64,000 bases of DNA from Enterococcus_E cecorum_C (GTDB lineage: Bacteria > Bacillota > Bacilli > Lactobacillales > Enterococcaceae). This document shows positions 26,757-36,041 of this stretch, piece by piece. Location: contig NZ_JBQKFH010000001.1 of assembly GCF_052119425.1 (NCBI RefSeq), positions 1 through 64,000 of the forward strand, written 5' to 3'. The translations under genes and the position numbers were made by a program. Each line of letters starts with the position of its first letter. Position 1 is the stretch's first letter. Below the pieces are notes generated by a model, which did not search any database, was not told where the DNA came from, and saw only the letters and a list, made by a program, of their open reading frames with translations.

Positions 26757-28400
26757 GATGGGGATGCTAAACCAAATATCACAGATGAAGATGCTGATAA
26801 TGATGGTTTAACTGATACTGAAGAAGCACAAAAAGGTACTGATCCATTCAATCCAGATTCAGATGGCGATGGGGTCAAAGATGGTCAAGAAGTCAAAGAT
26901 GGTACTGACCCTAATAAGGCAGATAGCGATGGCGACGGCTTGACAGATGGCGAAGAAAAAGACCATGGCACAGATCCAAATAGCAAAGATACCGATGGCG
27001 ATGGCTACACGGATAAAGAAGAAGTCGATGCAGGTTCTGACCCATTAGATCCAAATAGTCATCCAAGCTATGATAAAGATAGCGATGGCGACGGCTACTC
27101 TGATAAAGAGGAAGAAAAAGCTGGTTCTGATGCTACTGATCCTAAGTCTACACCAAATGATCTTGATGGCGATGGTTTGAGTAATGAGGAAGAAAAAGCC
27201 CATGGTACCGATCCTAAGAACCCAGATACAGATGGCGATGGTGTTTCTGATGGTGAAGAAGTCAAGAACGGCACAGACCCAACCAAAGCAGATAGCGATG
27301 GTGATGGTTTAAGTGATGGTGAAGAAAAAGCACACAGCACTGATCCTAATAAAGCTGATAGTGATGGCGATGGTGTCAATGATGGACAAGAAATCAAAGA
27401 CGGTACTGCTCCAAATAAAGCCGACACAGACGGTGATGGCCTAACTGATGGCGAAGAAAAAGCGAATGGTACTGACCCTAATAAGGCAGATACGGATGGC
27501 GATGGTATCTCTGATGCAGATGAAGTGAAGAATGATACTAACCCAACCAAAGCGGATAGTGATGGCGATGGTGTCAATGATGGACAAGAAATCAAAGACG
27601 GTACCGATCCAAATAAAGCCGACATAGACGGTGATGGCTTAACAGATGGCGAAGAAAAAGCCCACGGTACTGATCCTAATAAGGCAGATACCGACGACGA
27701 TGGCTACAGTGATAAAGAAGAAATCGCTGCAGGTACTGACCCTAATAAGGCAGATAGCGATGGCGACGGCTTGACAGATGGCGAAGAAAAAGACCGTGGC
27801 ACAGATCCAAATAGCAAAGATACCGATGGCGATGGCTACACGGATAAAGAAGAAGTCGATGCAGGTTCTGACCCATTAGATCCAAATAGTCATCCAAGCT
27901 ATGATAAAGATAGCGATGGCGACGGCTACTCTGATAAAGAGGAAGAAAAAGCTGGTTCTGATGCTACTGATCCTAAGTCTACACCAAATGATCTTGATGG
28001 CGATGGCTTGAGTAATGAAGAAGAAAAAGCGCATGGTACTGATCCTAAGAACCCTGATACCGATGGCGATGGTGTTTCTGATGGTGAAGAAGTCAAGAAT
28101 GGCACAGAGCCAACCAAAGCAGACAACGATGGGGATGGTTTAAGTGATGGTGAAGAAAAAGCACACGGCACTGATCCAAATAAAGCAGATACGGATGGCG
28201 ATGGCGTCAATGATGGACAAGAAATCAAAGACGGTACCGATTCAAATAAAGCCGACACAGACGGTGATGGCCTAACTGATGGCGAAGAAAAAGCGCATGG
28301 TACTGACCCAACCAAAGCAGATACCGACGGCGATGGCTACAGTGATAAAGAAGAAATCGCTGCAGGTACTGACCCATTAGATCCAAATAGTCATCCACAA
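26757..28400 (+). repeat. DxDxDG (TSP3-like) repeat cluster 2
   Basis: A second acidic repeat field. A block around 26919-27270 recurs almost unchanged around 27750-28110, an offset of about 834 bp. It lies membrane-proximal, before the last beta module and the sorting signal. Confidence 0.85.
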
Positions 28401-28893
28401 GCTGATGGCTTAACGGGTGTTGATTTAGCAGTAAATAGCATTACTGTCACTGATGGTCAAGCTGTGCAAACTCAACCAATCGTTAAAGGTGCTGACAAAG
28501 ATACGAAGGTGACGCTTGAATTACCAGATAATCTTAGAGGTCTAACTTTAAATGACCAAAACCGTATCGTGGGTACACCAAAAGTAACTGATTGGAAAGA
28601 TGGCGAAACTTCACGTACCTTTGAAGTGATTGTCCATGTTACAAAAGATGGACAAACAAAAGACTTCAAACTTAAAGTAACTGCGAAACGTGCAAGCAGC
28701 TTATCTGGCCGTGGTGATGTACAGGGTATTTCTACTGGACGTGGTACTGTTAGAGGTACAACTCGTGGTCACCTACCTCAAACTGGTAGTCAATCTGTCT
28801 TACCAAGCTGGTTAGGTGGCATCTTTGCAAGCCTAGGTTTAGGATTAGCCTTCTTCAAACGTCGTAACAAAGAAGAAAAATAATGCTTAAATA

Positions 28894-28938
28894 AAACTCT
28901 CGGATGGCTGAACTCCCATAGCCTCCGGTAGTTTTTTT
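28894..28938 (+). terminator. Terminator of the surface-protein gene
   Basis: An imperfect stem around CGGA/TCCG and GGCT/AGCC is followed by seven T, just after the stop codon. Confidence 0.75.
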
Positions 28939-28955
28939 ATACATGTGATTAGCGT

Positions 28956-28984
28956 TTGTTTTCTATAGTTTTTCACGATATAAT
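28956..28984 (+). promoter_or_regulatory. Promoter of the acetyltransferase gene
   Basis: TTGTTT, 17-nt spacer, TATAAT, with the start codon 29 nt after the -10 box. Confidence 0.6.
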
Positions 28985-29012
28985 AAATGTATAATTTTTT
29001 TTGGAGTGATGA

Positions 29013-29552
29013 ATGATGAAAATAAGGGTTGCCAAAGTAGAGGATGCTGCACGGTTAGTCGAGATTTATCGTCCATATGTAGAAGATACGGCGATTACTT
29101 TTGAATATGAGGTGCCAAGTGTTGAAACATTTGCTCAAAGAATCGCGCAAACTTTAACCAAATATCCTTATTTAGTTTTAGAAAACGAGCAAGGCTATAT
29201 TGTTGGTTATGCTTATGCGGGAACTTATAAGGGACGGAGCGCTTATGATTGGTCTGTGGAAGTGACCGTTTATTTAGACCAAGAAAATCATGGGCGTGGT
29301 TATGGTAAAGTATTATATACTGCCTTAGAGTCCTATTTATCTAAGCAGCATGTCTATCAGTTAACAGCTTGTATTACTGCGGGAAATGGGGCCAGTGAGC
29401 ATTTTCATGAAAAGCTAGGTTATCGTAAAGTTGCACATTTTGCGCAAATTGGCTATAAATTTGGTCGATGGTACGATGTTTGTTGGATGCAAAAGACTTT
29501 AAGAGATTTACCGTCTCAGCCAGCACCATTTATCCCTTTTGGTGAATTGTAA
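29013..29552 (+). CDS. GNAT-family N-acetyltransferase (phosphinothricin acetyltransferase-like)
   Basis: 179 residues spanning one GNAT domain. The start KIRVAKVEDAARLVEIYRPYVEDTAITFE, the acetyl-CoA loop HGRGYGK (near 93-99) and FHEKLGYRKV (near 131) are typical of the Pat/YncA subgroup, which acetylates amino-group substrates such as phosphinothricin-like or methionine-sulfoximine-like compounds. The actual substrate is unknown. Two adjacent ATGs (29013, 29016) both fit the GGAG site. It is 42 nt upstream of the levR-like gene and may be co-transcribed with it. Confidence 0.88.
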   Translation: MMKIRVAKVEDAARLVEIYRPYVEDTAITFEYEVPSVETFAQRIAQTLTKYPYLVLENEQGYIVGYAYAGTYKGRSAYDWSVEVTVYLDQENHGRGYGKVLYTALESYLSKQHVYQLTACITAGNGASEHFHEKLGYRKVAHFAQIGYKFGRWYDVCWMQKTLRDLPSQPAPFIPFGEL

Positions 29553-29594
29553 AAAGTATATATAATAGTAGTTTTTGTTGTGAGGTGAGGATTG

Positions 29595-32432
29595 TTGAGT
29601 AAACGAATGGAACGAATTTATCAGTATGTCTATGAGCAGACGGCCTTATTGACTAGTTCGCAACTAGCATTATCTGGTGTGACAACCAATGAAGTCGCCG
29701 AAGCATTAGCCATTCAGCGGACGAATGCCAGTAAAGATTTGAATGAGTTGGTCCGGCAAGAGCGCTTGATGAAGTTAGAAGGTCGCCCTGTACGTTATAT
29801 GGTACAGACACAAAAAGAAATCTCAGCTACTTCTTATAAGGATGCTTCCGTAGTTGTAAGTAAACCAACTGTAGAAAACATAGCGCAACTTCCTGATACA
29901 TCTAATCAAGTAGATATCTTCTCAAAAATTATTGGGATAAAAGGAAGTATGAAAAATGCGGTCGAACAGGCAAAGGCAGCGATTTTATATCCGCCACGGG
30001 GGTTGAATTGTTTGATTACAGGTCCGACTGGTTCAGGGAAGACTTATTTTGCGCATGCGATGTTTCAGTTTGCCAAGGATAATCATGTAGTTCCTCAAGA
30101 TAAGGATATGATTGTTTTTAACTGTGCCGATTATGCCAATAACCCAGAATTACTGATGAGTCACTTATTTGGGTATGCTAAGGGTGCGTTTACCGGTGCC
30201 GATGATGAAAAAGAAGGGGTTATTGACCAAGCAAACGGCGGGATGCTCTTCTTAGATGAAATTCACCGACTCCCTCCTGAGGGGCAAGAGATGATTTTTT
30301 ACTTTATGGATCATGGTACGTATAGTCGTTTGGGTGAGACGGGTAAAAAGCATCAAGCGGACGTACGAATTGTTGGGGCGACTACGGAAGATCCTACTTC
30401 GGCATTATTAGATACGTTTGTCAGACGGATTCCGATTAATATTCAATTGCCAGCTTTTGAAAATCGACCAGCTATGGAGCAAATTGATCTTGTTCGTGTG
30501 ATGGTTGCACAAGAAGCCAAGCGTATCCAACGCACGATTACCTTGACAGAAGATGTGGTCAAAGCATTACTAGGTAGTGTGAGTTTTGGGAATATCGGGC
30601 AGCTGAAATCGAATGTCCAACTAATCTGTGCGCGCGGTTTTTTAAATCATATGAACCAGACACAAATTGATATAGATTTGCATGATTTATCAGAAGGAAT
30701 CAAAAATGGGTTAATTGTTTTAGCGAATAAACGAGACCATTTAGCTCAGTTGCAAAAATATTTGGTACCGAAATTAATTGTTCAGCCAAATGAAAGTATC
30801 GTGGATATTAATACTGATTCGTATGAGTTGCCGTATAATTTGTATGATATTATTGGCGATAAAGCAGCCTTGTTAAAAGCAGAAGGAATCGATCAAGAAG
30901 CGATTAACCATTTTATCAAGACCGATATTAATATTCATTTGAAATCATTTTATAAGCATCATCAGTTTTCTTTCCAATCTGATAATAAGTTAGCTGAATT
31001 GGTGGATCAGCGTGTAATTGAAGTGACGCGCGAGATTTATCAGTTAGTCGAAAGTGAATTGAACATCGAATATCAGGCGAATTTCATTTATGCTTTTAGT
31101 TTGCATATCAGCAGTCTTTTGAAGAAACTCAACCTCGGGGAGCAACGCCAGATTAACGACAATATTCGTACCATGATTAGCGATTATCCTGAAGAATTTC
31201 AATTGGCTAAAAGAATTCGTAAAATGATTGAAGCAGCTTTTTCGGTAACGATTTTGGAAAGTGAAGATTATTATTTAGCGGCTTTACTCGTTTCGCTGAA
31301 ATCCACTCCATCTGCAGGAAAAATCGGAGTCGTGGTCGCTGCGCATGGTCGTAGTTCGGCCTCGAGTATGGTGGAAGTGGTGTCGCAGTTACTAGGCGTT
31401 GAGCAGTTAAGGGCTGTAGATATGCCTTTAGATATGTCTCCGAAAGTTGCGTTAGAAAAAATCGAGAAAGCCGTATTAGAAGTTAATGATGGTAGTGGCG
31501 TTCTTTTATTAGTAGACATGGGTTCACTTGCGACTTTCTCTCAAGAAATTTATCGTCACACCAATGTGCGTGTGCGCACCATCGATATGGTCACTACCGC
31601 CGTTGTTTTAGAAGCTGTGCGTAAGGCTTCGATGGTGGGGACGGATTTAGATAGTATTTATGAAACAATGCGTAATTTTCGTGGATATGGTCATATTGAT
31701 CATGAAAGTACAACTGATATCAAAAAGACCAAAGCTATCTTAGCTGTTTGTGCTTCTGGAGAAGGAACCGCCCAACGTATCAAAGAAATTTTAGAGTATT
31801 CATTGCAAAAACGTCCAGGTACGGATTTAACGATTGTGACTTCATCTATTGCTCAAGTGAATCAAAAATTACCAGAAATCATGGAGCGTTATCAAGTGAT
31901 TGCGACTACCGGAATTGCCCAACCAAATATTCCAGTGCCATTTATTACTTTAGAACAATTTATTGATGCGGATATTGATCAATTATTAGACCAATTATTA
32001 ATAGAAGATGAATTACTTGATTTAGATCAGAAACAACTCGAGCAAAATGTCGATGAAGATGATACGCGCCAATTGTGTATTCAATTTTTAGAGCGCAATG
32101 TCACTTTTATCAATCCAAAGAAAGTCATCGATCTTTTGTGGAACTTTGCGGATAAAGTGATTGAACAATGGCAGTTTACCGAGGAGTTGAAAGGATTTCG
32201 GATTAATTTTATCTTGCATTGTGGCAATATGCTAGAGCGCAATGTATTACACCGTACCTTAACACCACCAGATGGCTATCAAGGCAAACTTTATGGAAAT
32301 GCAGCCTATGAGCAACTTCATTTGGCTACTCAAAGTCTTGCCAGAGCGCTAAATATCGATATTTTACCTGTGGAAGAGTATTATCTTTTAGAATTAATCG
32401 AAAATCATCGTGCAAGAGTACAGTCTAAATAA
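29595..32432 (+). CDS. LevR/ManR-type sigma-54-dependent activator with PRD domains
   Basis: A 945-residue transcription activator of mannose-type PTS operons. Order: N-terminal winged helix (about 1-75), AAA+ sigma-54 activation domain (about 105-345) with Walker A GPTGSGKT, the sigma-54 contact loop GAFTGA and Walker B MLFLDEIHR, a first PRD (about 450-560), an EIIA-Man-like domain with VVAAHG (His near 585), an EIIB-like segment with CASGEGTAQ (near 720), and a second PRD (about 830-940). PTS phosphorylation of the PRD and EIIA histidines links activity to sugar uptake. Start is TTG 29595 or 29592; an ATG at 29607 is possible. The target promoter lies directly downstream at 32550. Confidence 0.93.
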   Translation: MSKRMERIYQYVYEQTALLTSSQLALSGVTTNEVAEALAIQRTNASKDLNELVRQERLMKLEGRPVRYMVQTQKEISATSYKDASVVVSKPTVENIAQLPDTSNQVDIFSKIIGIKGSMKNAVEQAKAAILYPPRGLNCLITGPTGSGKTYFAHAMFQFAKDNHVVPQDKDMIVFNCADYANNPELLMSHLFGYAKGAFTGADDEKEGVIDQANGGMLFLDEIHRLPPEGQEMIFYFMDHGTYSRLGETGKKHQADVRIVGATTEDPTSALLDTFVRRIPINIQLPAFENRPAMEQIDLVRVMVAQEAKRIQRTITLTEDVVKALLGSVSFGNIGQLKSNVQLICARGFLNHMNQTQIDIDLHDLSEGIKNGLIVLANKRDHLAQLQKYLVPKLIVQPNESIVDINTDSYELPYNLYDIIGDKAALLKAEGIDQEAINHFIKTDINIHLKSFYKHHQFSFQSDNKLAELVDQRVIEVTREIYQLVESELNIEYQANFIYAFSLHISSLLKKLNLGEQRQINDNIRTMISDYPEEFQLAKRIRKMIEAAFSVTILESEDYYLAALLVSLKSTPSAGKIGVVVAAHGRSSASSMVEVVSQLLGVEQLRAVDMPLDMSPKVALEKIEKAVLEVNDGSGVLLLVDMGSLATFSQEIYRHTNVRVRTIDMVTTAVVLEAVRKASMVGTDLDSIYETMRNFRGYGHIDHESTTDIKKTKAILAVCASGEGTAQRIKEILEYSLQKRPGTDLTIVTSSIAQVNQKLPEIMERYQVIATTGIAQPNIPVPFITLEQFIDADIDQLLDQLLIEDELLDLDQKQLEQNVDEDDTRQLCIQFLERNVTFINPKKVIDLLWNFADKVIEQWQFTEELKGFRINFILHCGNMLERNVLHRTLTPPDGYQGKLYGNAAYEQLHLATQSLARALNIDILPVEEYYLLELIENHRARVQSK

Positions 32433-32444
32433 TACAGTCAAGAC

Positions 32445-32505
32445 AGCGATACACTAGATACACTAAAATACAATTAGTGTATCTTTTGTAGTGTATCGCT
32501 TTTTT
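32445..32505 (+). terminator. Terminator of the activator gene, built from operator repeats
   Basis: AGCGATACACTA (32445-32456) pairs with TAGTGTATCGCT (32489-32500), with further internal pairing, and is followed by a T run. The stem arms are themselves copies of the 9-mer repeated upstream of the sigma-54 promoter. Confidence 0.75.
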
Positions 32506-32538
32506 GTTGATTTTTAAGCTTTTTTTAAGTAGTGTATC
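32448..32538. promoter_or_regulatory. Putative upstream activating sites: five copies of TAGTGTATC
   Basis: Exact copies occur at 32448-32456 and 32457-32465 (minus orientation) and at 32475-32483, 32489-32497 and 32530-32538 (plus). The last ends 11 nt before the -24 element. Position and spacing suggest the binding sites of the LevR-like activator encoded just upstream. Confidence 0.7.
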
Positions 32539-32549
32539 GTTTTGAAAGT

Positions 32550-32565
32550 TGGCACACATCTTGCT
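32550..32565 (+). promoter_or_regulatory. Sigma-54 (-24/-12) promoter of the mannose PTS operon
   Basis: TGGCAC, 5 nt, TTGCT is a perfect match to the RpoN consensus. It lies 86 bp before the first PTS gene and behind the activator gene, so transcription should need RpoN plus the AAA+ activator. Confidence 0.93.
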
Positions 32566-32650
32566 TATATTAAGGTGGATACAAAGGAGGGAGGAAATAC
32601 TAAGGATTGAAAGATACTGTATTTCTAAAAGTTTCAAAGGAGCAGTTAGT

Positions 32651-33145
32651 ATGGATGTCCGTTTAGTTCGAATTGATGACCGTCTGATTCATGGCCAAGT
32701 TGCGACAGTATGGGCGAAGGAAACCGGTATTGAACGCATCATTGTTGTGAGTGATACGGTAGCGAAAGATGAGTTGCAAAAGTTTTTACTCAATCAAGCA
32801 GCTCCACCAGGCGTCAAGGCGAATGTTGTCCCTGTCGATAAGATGTTTGAGGTATTTCATAATGTATTATTTATCAATACCAAGGTCATGTTATTATTTA
32901 CTTGTCCTCAAGACATCGAACGACTGGTACAAGCAGGCATTCCCATCCAGTCAGTGAATATCGGTGGCATGCGTTTTTCTCCAGGAAAAAAGATGTTGAC
33001 CAATGTAATATCACTAGATGAAGATGATGTCCGATCTTTCCAATATTTGTATGGGAAAGGGATTGAATTGGAGGTCAGGCAGGTGCCAGCTGATCGCAAG
33101 GTAAACTTTATGGATTTACTTTATCGTTTCAAAGATGTGAAATAA
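32651..33145 (+). CDS. PTS mannose-type EIIB component
   Basis: 164 residues. The phosphorylatable His14 lies in DDRLIHGQVA; the protein passes phosphate from EIIA to sugar entering through EIIC/EIID. The open frame extends upstream to 32549, which overlaps the sigma-54 promoter; the ATG at 32651 with the GGAGC site is the real start. It is a separate EIIB in front of a gene that already encodes a fused EIIAB, so it may modulate signalling to the LevR-like activator rather than be essential for transport (inference). Confidence 0.92.
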   Translation: MDVRLVRIDDRLIHGQVATVWAKETGIERIIVVSDTVAKDELQKFLLNQAAPPGVKANVVPVDKMFEVFHNVLFINTKVMLLFTCPQDIERLVQAGIPIQSVNIGGMRFSPGKKMLTNVISLDEDDVRSFQYLYGKGIELEVRQVPADRKVNFMDLLYRFKDVK

Positions 33146-33193
33146 AAATAATTGTTGGTTGAAAGGTTAATTTATTCAGTAGGAGGTATGAAG

Positions 33194-34180
33194 ATGGTAG
33201 GAATTATCCTAGCAAGTCATGGGGAATTTGCAAATGGTATTTTACAATCAGGCTCAATGATTTTTGGTGAACAACAAAACGTTGCTGCTGTTACATTAAT
33301 GCCTAGCGAAGGTCCAGATGATGTCAAAGCAAAAATGGAAGCAGCCATTGCTACATTTGAGAATCAAGATGAAGTCTTATTCTTAGTTGATCTTTGGGGT
33401 GGTACACCATTTAACCAAGCAAATAACTTGCTTGAAGCACACAAAGATAAATGGGCAATTGTTGCAGGTATGAACTTACCAATGGTAATCGAAGCTTATG
33501 CTTCACGTTTTTCTATGAATACTGCGCATGAAATCGCAGCACACATCATTGCTACAGCAAAAGATGGTGTGAAAGTGAAACCTGAAGAGTTAGAACCAGC
33601 TGAAGAAAAGGCAGCAGTTCAACAACAAGGTCCTGTAGGCGCAATCCCACCTGGAACAGTGTTAGGTGATGGAAAAATCAAATTTGCTTTGGCGCGTATT
33701 GATTCACGTCTATTACATGGTCAAGTGGCAACTGCTTGGACAAAAGCAGTGCAACCAACACGTATCATCGTTGTTTCAGATGCTGTATCTAAAGATGAAT
33801 TACGTAAGAAATTAATTGAACAGGCTGCTCCTCCAGGAGTAAAAGCAAACGTTATTCCAATTGCTAAAATGATTGAAGTCGCTAAAGACCCTCGTTTTGG
33901 TAATACAAAGGCTTTACTATTATTTGAAAACCCACAAGATGTAGTCCGTGCAATTGAAGGTGGCGTTGACATTAAAGAAGTTAACGTTGGTTCAATGGCT
34001 CACTCTGTTGGTAAAGTATTAGTCAATAAAGTATTGTCAATGGATGCTAAAGACGTTGAAGCTTTTGAAACAATGAAAAAAGCTGGCGTGAAGTTTGATG
34101 TACGTAAAGTACCAAATGATAACAAAGACAATATGGATGCTTTACTACAAAAAGCAAAATCAGAGCTTGGTAATGCTTAG
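33194..34180 (+). CDS. PTS mannose-type EIIAB component
   Basis: 328 residues. EIIA domain (about 1-135) with the phospho-acceptor His9 in LASHGEFA; a linker rich in Ala, Pro and Gln (about 135-158); EIIB domain (about 160-328) with DSRLLHGQVA. It phosphorylates mannose, glucose or related sugars during uptake. The ATG at 33194 is 7 nt after AGGAGG; the in-frame ATG at 33188 is too close. Second gene of the PTS operon. Confidence 0.94.
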   Translation: MVGIILASHGEFANGILQSGSMIFGEQQNVAAVTLMPSEGPDDVKAKMEAAIATFENQDEVLFLVDLWGGTPFNQANNLLEAHKDKWAIVAGMNLPMVIEAYASRFSMNTAHEIAAHIIATAKDGVKVKPEELEPAEEKAAVQQQGPVGAIPPGTVLGDGKIKFALARIDSRLLHGQVATAWTKAVQPTRIIVVSDAVSKDELRKKLIEQAAPPGVKANVIPIAKMIEVAKDPRFGNTKALLLFENPQDVVRAIEGGVDIKEVNVGSMAHSVGKVLVNKVLSMDAKDVEAFETMKKAGVKFDVRKVPNDNKDNMDALLQKAKSELGNA

Positions 34181-34215
34181 TTTACCAAATAAAGGACTTA
34201 TATAGGAGGTTTATT

Positions 34216-35013
34216 ATGTCTATTATTTCTATGGTATTAGTCGTAGTGGTTGCCTTTTTAGCCGGAATGGAAGGTATCTTAGATGAGTTCCAATTCCATC
34301 AACCATTAGTTGCTTGTACTTTAATCGGATTAGTAACCGGTAACTTAGAAGCCGGAATTATTTTAGGTGGTTCTTTACAAATGGTTGCCTTAGGTTGGGC
34401 AAACATCGGGGCTGCCGTAGCACCAGATGCTGCCTTAGCTTCTGTTGCTTCTGCAATTATCTTAGCTTTAGGTGGTCAAGGAGTTAAAGGTGTTGACTCT
34501 GCATTCGCTATTGCAATGCCTCTAGCTGTTGCTGGTTTATTCTTAACTATGATCGCTCGTACTTTAGCCGTTGCTATCGTGCATGCAATGGACCGCGCTG
34601 CTGAAGCTGGTAACATTCGTGCTATCGAAATGTGGCAAGTAGTTGCTATCTGTATGCAAGGTTTACGTATCGCTATCCCTGCTACTTTACTTTTAATGAT
34701 CCCTGCTGAACGTGTGCAAGCTTTACTTGAAGCTATGCCAGCTTGGTTAAACGAAGGTATGGCAATCGGTGGTGGTATGGTTGTTGCCGTTGGTTATGCA
34801 ATGGTTATCAACATGATGGCATCTCGCGAAGTATGGCCATTCTTCATGCTTGGTTTCGTTATCGCTGCAATTACACAAATCACATTAATTGGTTTAGGGG
34901 TAATCGGTGTTGCTTTAGCATTACTATACCTACAATTAACTAAGAATGCTGGTTCTGCTGGCGGTAACGGTGGATCAGGTGATCCTCTAGGCGACATTTT
35001 AAATGATTATTAA
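34216..35013 (+). CDS. PTS mannose-type EIIC component
   Basis: 265-residue integral membrane protein with multiple hydrophobic segments, starting MSIISMVLVVVVAFLAGMEGILDE (given here in part), with the family-typical GGSLQMVALGWANIGAA near 55-71. The C-terminus is a Gly-rich tail. With EIID it forms the sugar channel. Ribosome site AGGAGG; 35 nt after the EIIAB stop. In related cocci EIIC/EIID also serves as receptor for class IIa bacteriocins. Confidence 0.94.
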   Translation: MSIISMVLVVVVAFLAGMEGILDEFQFHQPLVACTLIGLVTGNLEAGIILGGSLQMVALGWANIGAAVAPDAALASVASAIILALGGQGVKGVDSAFAIAMPLAVAGLFLTMIARTLAVAIVHAMDRAAEAGNIRAIEMWQVVAICMQGLRIAIPATLLLMIPAERVQALLEAMPAWLNEGMAIGGGMVVAVGYAMVINMMASREVWPFFMLGFVIAAITQITLIGLGVIGVALALLYLQLTKNAGSAGGNGGSGDPLGDILNDY

Positions 35014-35031
35014 GAAGGAGGAAAATGAGTA

Positions 35032-35943
35032 ATGGCTGAAAGAATTGAATTAAGTAAAAAAGATCGTTTGGCTGTAGCATGGCGTTCAACTTTCTTACAA
35101 GGTTCTTGGAACTATGAACGTATGCAAAACGGCGGCTGGTGTTATGCAATGATTCCAGCAATCAAAAAATTATATAAAGATCCTGAAGATCGTAAAGCGG
35201 CTTTAAAACGCCACTTAGAATTCTTTAACACTCACCCATACGTAGCATCTCCAGTATTAGGGGTTACTTTAGCACTTGAAGAAGACCGTGCCAACGGTGC
35301 AGCTGTCGATGACGTTGCAATTCAAGGGGTTAAAGTTGGTATGATGGGACCTTTAGCCGGTGTTGGTGACCCAGTATTCTGGTTTACTGTACGTCCTATG
35401 TTAGGGGCTTTAGGTGCTTCTCTAGCTTTAGGTGGTAACATCTTAGGTCCAATCTTATTCTTCGTATTATGGAATGCCATTCGTTGGGGATTCATGTGGT
35501 ATACACAAGAATTTGGTTACCGTACTGGTTCTAAGATTACTGAAGACTTATCAGGTGGTTTATTACAAGACATCACTAAAGGGGCTTCTATCTTAGGTAT
35601 GTTCGTATTAGCAGCCTTGGTTGAACGTTGGGTATCTATCAAGTTCACACCAGTTATCGCTAATATCAAACTATCAAAAGGTGCTTACATTGAATGGGAT
35701 AAAGTTGAAATGTCTGGTAAAGGTATGAAGACTTTATTTGAACAAGTTCAAAGCGGTATGGCATTTGGTCCAATCAAACAACAAACTTTACAAGGAAACT
35801 TGGATTCATTAATTCCTGGATTAGTTCCATTGCTATTAACATTCTTATGTATGTGGTTATTGAAGAAGAAAGTTTCTCCAATCGTAATCATCATTGCATT
35901 ATTCATCGTTGGTATCGTTGGACACTTAATCGGATTATTATAA
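35032..35943 (+). CDS. PTS mannose-type EIID component
   Basis: 303 residues; soluble N-terminal part, starting with LSKKDRLAVAWRSTFLQGSWNYERMQ motifs characteristic of EIID, and a C-terminal membrane segment. It completes the EIIC/EIID translocation complex. The ATG at 35025 leads to a stop after four codons, so 35032 is the start. Last gene before a strong terminator. Confidence 0.94.
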   Translation: MAERIELSKKDRLAVAWRSTFLQGSWNYERMQNGGWCYAMIPAIKKLYKDPEDRKAALKRHLEFFNTHPYVASPVLGVTLALEEDRANGAAVDDVAIQGVKVGMMGPLAGVGDPVFWFTVRPMLGALGASLALGGNILGPILFFVLWNAIRWGFMWYTQEFGYRTGSKITEDLSGGLLQDITKGASILGMFVLAALVERWVSIKFTPVIANIKLSKGAYIEWDKVEMSGKGMKTLFEQVQSGMAFGPIKQQTLQGNLDSLIPGLVPLLLTFLCMWLLKKKVSPIVIIIALFIVGIVGHLIGLL

Positions 35944-35971
35944 TTCATTATTACTACTATTCGTTTATTGG

Positions 35972-36005
35972 AGAAGCGAGAATCAAATTGGTTCTCGCTT
36001 CTTTT
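35972..36005 (+). terminator. Terminator after EIID
   Basis: GAAGCGAGAA pairs with TTCTCGCTTC and is followed by five T. manO beyond it would be expressed by read-through or its own promoter. Confidence 0.88.
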
Positions 36006-36041
36006 TACTAATTATGTTATGCTAATGGCGAGGTGAGAAAT

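Larger units (their letters stand above)
18594..28883 (+). pseudogene. Giant LPQTG surface adhesin with Rib-like modules and calcium-binding repeats (gene interrupted upstream)
   Basis: The main body, open for 3429 codons from an unsupported TTG at 18594; true coding runs from 18345 through the TAA at 18525. Order: a unique N-terminal region (to about 19820); one DxDxDG pair; beta-sandwich-like modules; DxDxDG cluster 1 (21955-23235); nine Rib-like modules (23236-26750) with the signature GLxVDxxGxLxGxPxVxDW...IPVTV; DxDxDG cluster 2 (26757-28400); a last module; then LPQTGS, a membrane segment and a KRRNKEEK tail. The acidic DxDxDGxxD units resemble thrombospondin type-3 repeats that bind calcium and stiffen the stalk. 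A role in adhesion or biofilm is inferred. No ribosome site supports restart at 18594, so it is best regarded as a pseudogene or phase variant. Confidence 0.85.

Noticed and set aside
21668..28315. Many long minus-strand open frames rich in Ser, Pro and Leu opposite the adhesin
   Set aside because: They mirror the GAT-rich calcium-binding repeats of the + strand, have no starts with ribosome sites and repeat with the same period.
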